Made by a program: the position numbers and the translations under genes | Shown here: positions 63,831 through 64,000 of the stretch, in pieces | Layout: the number at the start of each line of letters is the position of its first letter | Position numbering within the stretch: the first letter of the stretch is position 1 | The notes under the pieces: generated by a model | Told to the model about the DNA's origin: nothing | The model's input: only the letters and a program-made list of their open reading frames with translations | Databases searched by the model: none | DNA from: Amorphochlora amoebiformis | Lineage: Eukaryota > Cercozoa > Chlorarachniophyceae | DNA: 64,000 nucleotides | Assembly: GCA_054601695.1 (NCBI GenBank) | Contig: BAAHQB010000030.1 | Location: forward strand, 1-64,000 | Direction of reading: 5' to 3'

Positions 63831-64000
63831 TATATATATATGTATATATATCTGTATTCCCACCTTACCCTAGCACCCTATGTGGTGCCCTGTATGTACG
63901 TATGTATGTATACATAACAATATATATATATATGTATGTATATATATGTGCACACAAGTATGTGTACATTTGGATACATACATATATATATATATATATA
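63651..64000. repeat. TA-rich tail of the window
   Basis: After the last exon donor the sequence becomes (TA)n-rich with one short non-TA stretch (63855-63900). No further exon is supportable before the edge. Confidence 0.6.

Overview
The window is nuclear DNA from a eukaryote. The evidence is GT-AG introns, opisthokont-type chromatin and transcription genes, no bacterial operon layout, and about two thirds of the sequence being (TA)n microsatellite. I cannot name the lineage. Many single-copy islands carry degenerate GGTTAGGG/CCCTAACC words, which suggests TTAGGG-type telomeric repeats, but that is inference. Long TA-alternating reading frames (runs of Ile-Tyr) are not genes. The real genes are split into short exons, most of them under 100 nt, and had to be rebuilt by matching splice phase.

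Layout. From 1 to about 27.5 kb is (TA)n with islands of a few hundred bases. It holds a composite CA/poly-C/(CG)48/TA microsatellite (5.0-5.4 kb), a 99-nt T run (14.7 kb), two copies of a TIR element of MITE type in opposite orientation (15.7 and 25.0 kb), a 22 kb repeat cluster that includes a large palindrome, and a 15-bp minisatellite (24.2 kb). From 27.6 to 30.5 kb is non-TA sequence with proline/serine-rich exons of a minus-strand gene and one likely plus-strand 3' exon. From 30.5 to 35.7 kb is TA-rich again.

The gene-dense core is 37.9-45 kb. A minus-strand gene (40384 down to at least 37892) encodes an intron-containing N6-adenine-type methyltransferase with LGQFF, EPSAGSG, ELDP and NPPF motifs. 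It is divergent from MAF1 (40908-41907, plus), the RNA polymerase III repressor, complete in five exons with 53-79 nt introns. Just past the MAF1 stop are a hairpin with T6 and a 50-nt tRNA-like element with a perfect B box. A small minus-strand gene (44602-43000) for a probable tail-anchored membrane protein is divergent from a very large plus-strand gene.

That large gene (44846 to at least 63650) encodes a PHD / TFIIS-central / SPOC protein, the architecture of Bye1, PHF3 and DIDO, which are readers of elongating RNA polymerase II. I place about 34 exons: roughly 2.45 kb of coding sequence spread over 18.8 kb, because most introns are filled with TA repeats. The gene may end at 61661 or continue through proline-rich exons past the window edge.

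Functionally, the two best-supported genes act on nuclear transcription (MAF1 on Pol III, the PHD-TFIIS-SPOC protein on Pol II). The target of the methyltransferase is unknown.
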